Source: Flavobacterium okayamense (GTDB taxonomy: Bacteria > Bacteroidota > Bacteroidia > Flavobacteriales > Flavobacteriaceae). Taken from it: a stretch of DNA of 64,000 nucleotides. Of this stretch, positions 63,837 to 64,000 are shown in pieces. Positions within the stretch are counted from its first letter, which is position 1. Each line of letters begins with the position of its first letter. A model generated the notes under the pieces. That model was given only the letters and a program-made list of their open reading frames with translations. It was not told where the DNA came from and made no database searches. The position numbers were made by a program, and so were the translations under genes. The stretch covers positions 1,984,001 to 2,048,000 of the forward strand of contig NZ_AP024749.1 of NCBI RefSeq assembly GCF_019702945.1, written 5' to 3'.

Positions 63837-64000
63837 TTAGTTTTTATTTATTACTCCAAATTTTTTAGGATTTAAAATCATATAATTTATTAATTTACCA
63901 ACTTCAGTATTTTTTGTTGATAATTTATGATATGTTTCTTGGTCAATATATTTACAAGCTAAAGCAAATTCAAGCCAAGTTTGAGTTTCAGAATTTTCAG
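63837..64000 (-). CDS. Four-helix-bundle (S23/IVP-like) protein, C-terminal part
   Basis: The minus-strand frame enters from the window end and stops at TAA 63837-63839. It reads ENSETQTWLEFALACKYID...KNTEVGKLINYMILNPKKF, the typical C-terminal helices of the four-helix-bundle family once known as 23S rRNA intervening-sequence proteins. Only ~54 residues are visible. A duplicated GTGTTCAGTA lies at 63811-63834 beside its stop. Confidence 0.8.
   Translation of the reverse strand, partial: ENSETQTWLEFALACKYIDQETYHKLSTKNTEVGKLINYMILNPKKFGVINKN

Noticed and set aside
1..64000. CRISPR arrays, tRNA and rRNA genes
   Set aside because: No regularly spaced repeats of CRISPR type and no recognisable tRNA cloverleaf or rRNA sequence were seen. 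The iterons at 34119 are too few and unevenly spaced for a CRISPR array.

Overview
The window reads as one chromosomal contig from a low-GC Flavobacterium-like bacterium (Bacteroidota, Flavobacteriaceae). Supporting evidence: gliding genes gldF/gldG, several secreted proteins with a C-terminal type IX secretion sorting tail, many SCN/SCK-type lipoproteins, LytS/LytTR and propeller sensors, and promoters matching the Bacteroidetes TTTG-N18-20-TAnnTTTG pattern. No rRNA, tRNA or CRISPR array was seen. Most intergenic gaps are short, and many convergent gene pairs are closed by clear hairpin-plus-T-run terminators.

Layout. 1-5.5 kb: poorly known membrane proteins and lipoproteins, plus a membrane-anchored MutS-like ATPase. 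5.5-9.8 kb: a secreted TPR-CHAT protease-like protein, convergent with a sigma factor/anti-sigma pair whose anti-sigma carries an extracytoplasmic TPR domain. 9.9-16.1 kb: a run of eight secreted or lipoprotein genes ending in an OmpA-type protein. 16.2-27.7 kb: two T9SS cargo proteins, a LytS-type kinase with its LytTR regulator, an S41 peptidase and further exported proteins. The kinase gene and the CHAT gene are preceded by copies of the same ~110-bp element.

27.7-37.65 kb is an accessory region. It holds a dGTPase remnant fused antisense into the 3' end of a resident gene, a type IIG restriction-modification gene, and then an NBU-like integrated element: tyrosine integrase, membrane cargo protein, HTH protein, WH1-type replication initiator with three iterons, Toprim primase and a BfmA/BtgA-like mobilisation protein, but no relaxase. 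The element abuts the 3' end of mnmE, a gene end used as an integration target by other islands such as SGI1.

37.65-64 kb is core chromosome: mnmE, dnaN, gldG-gldF, a SAM hydroxide adenosyltransferase, phoH, purC, an ECF sigma operon, a HAD phosphatase, two photolyase/cryptochrome genes with an SRPBCC protein, a DUF2911 protein, a sodium:solute symporter with a previously uncalled 34-residue membrane protein, a PIG-L deacetylase, an MscS channel, maf, a UbiA prenyltransferase, and a four-helix-bundle protein cut by the window end.

The most promising lead is the CHAT/sigma/anti-sigma module and its apparent co-regulation with the LytS/LytTR pair. The second is the layered accessory region at the mnmE locus, with its highly structured non-coding segment at 31731-31881. 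All family assignments are from reading the sequence; no database search was possible.
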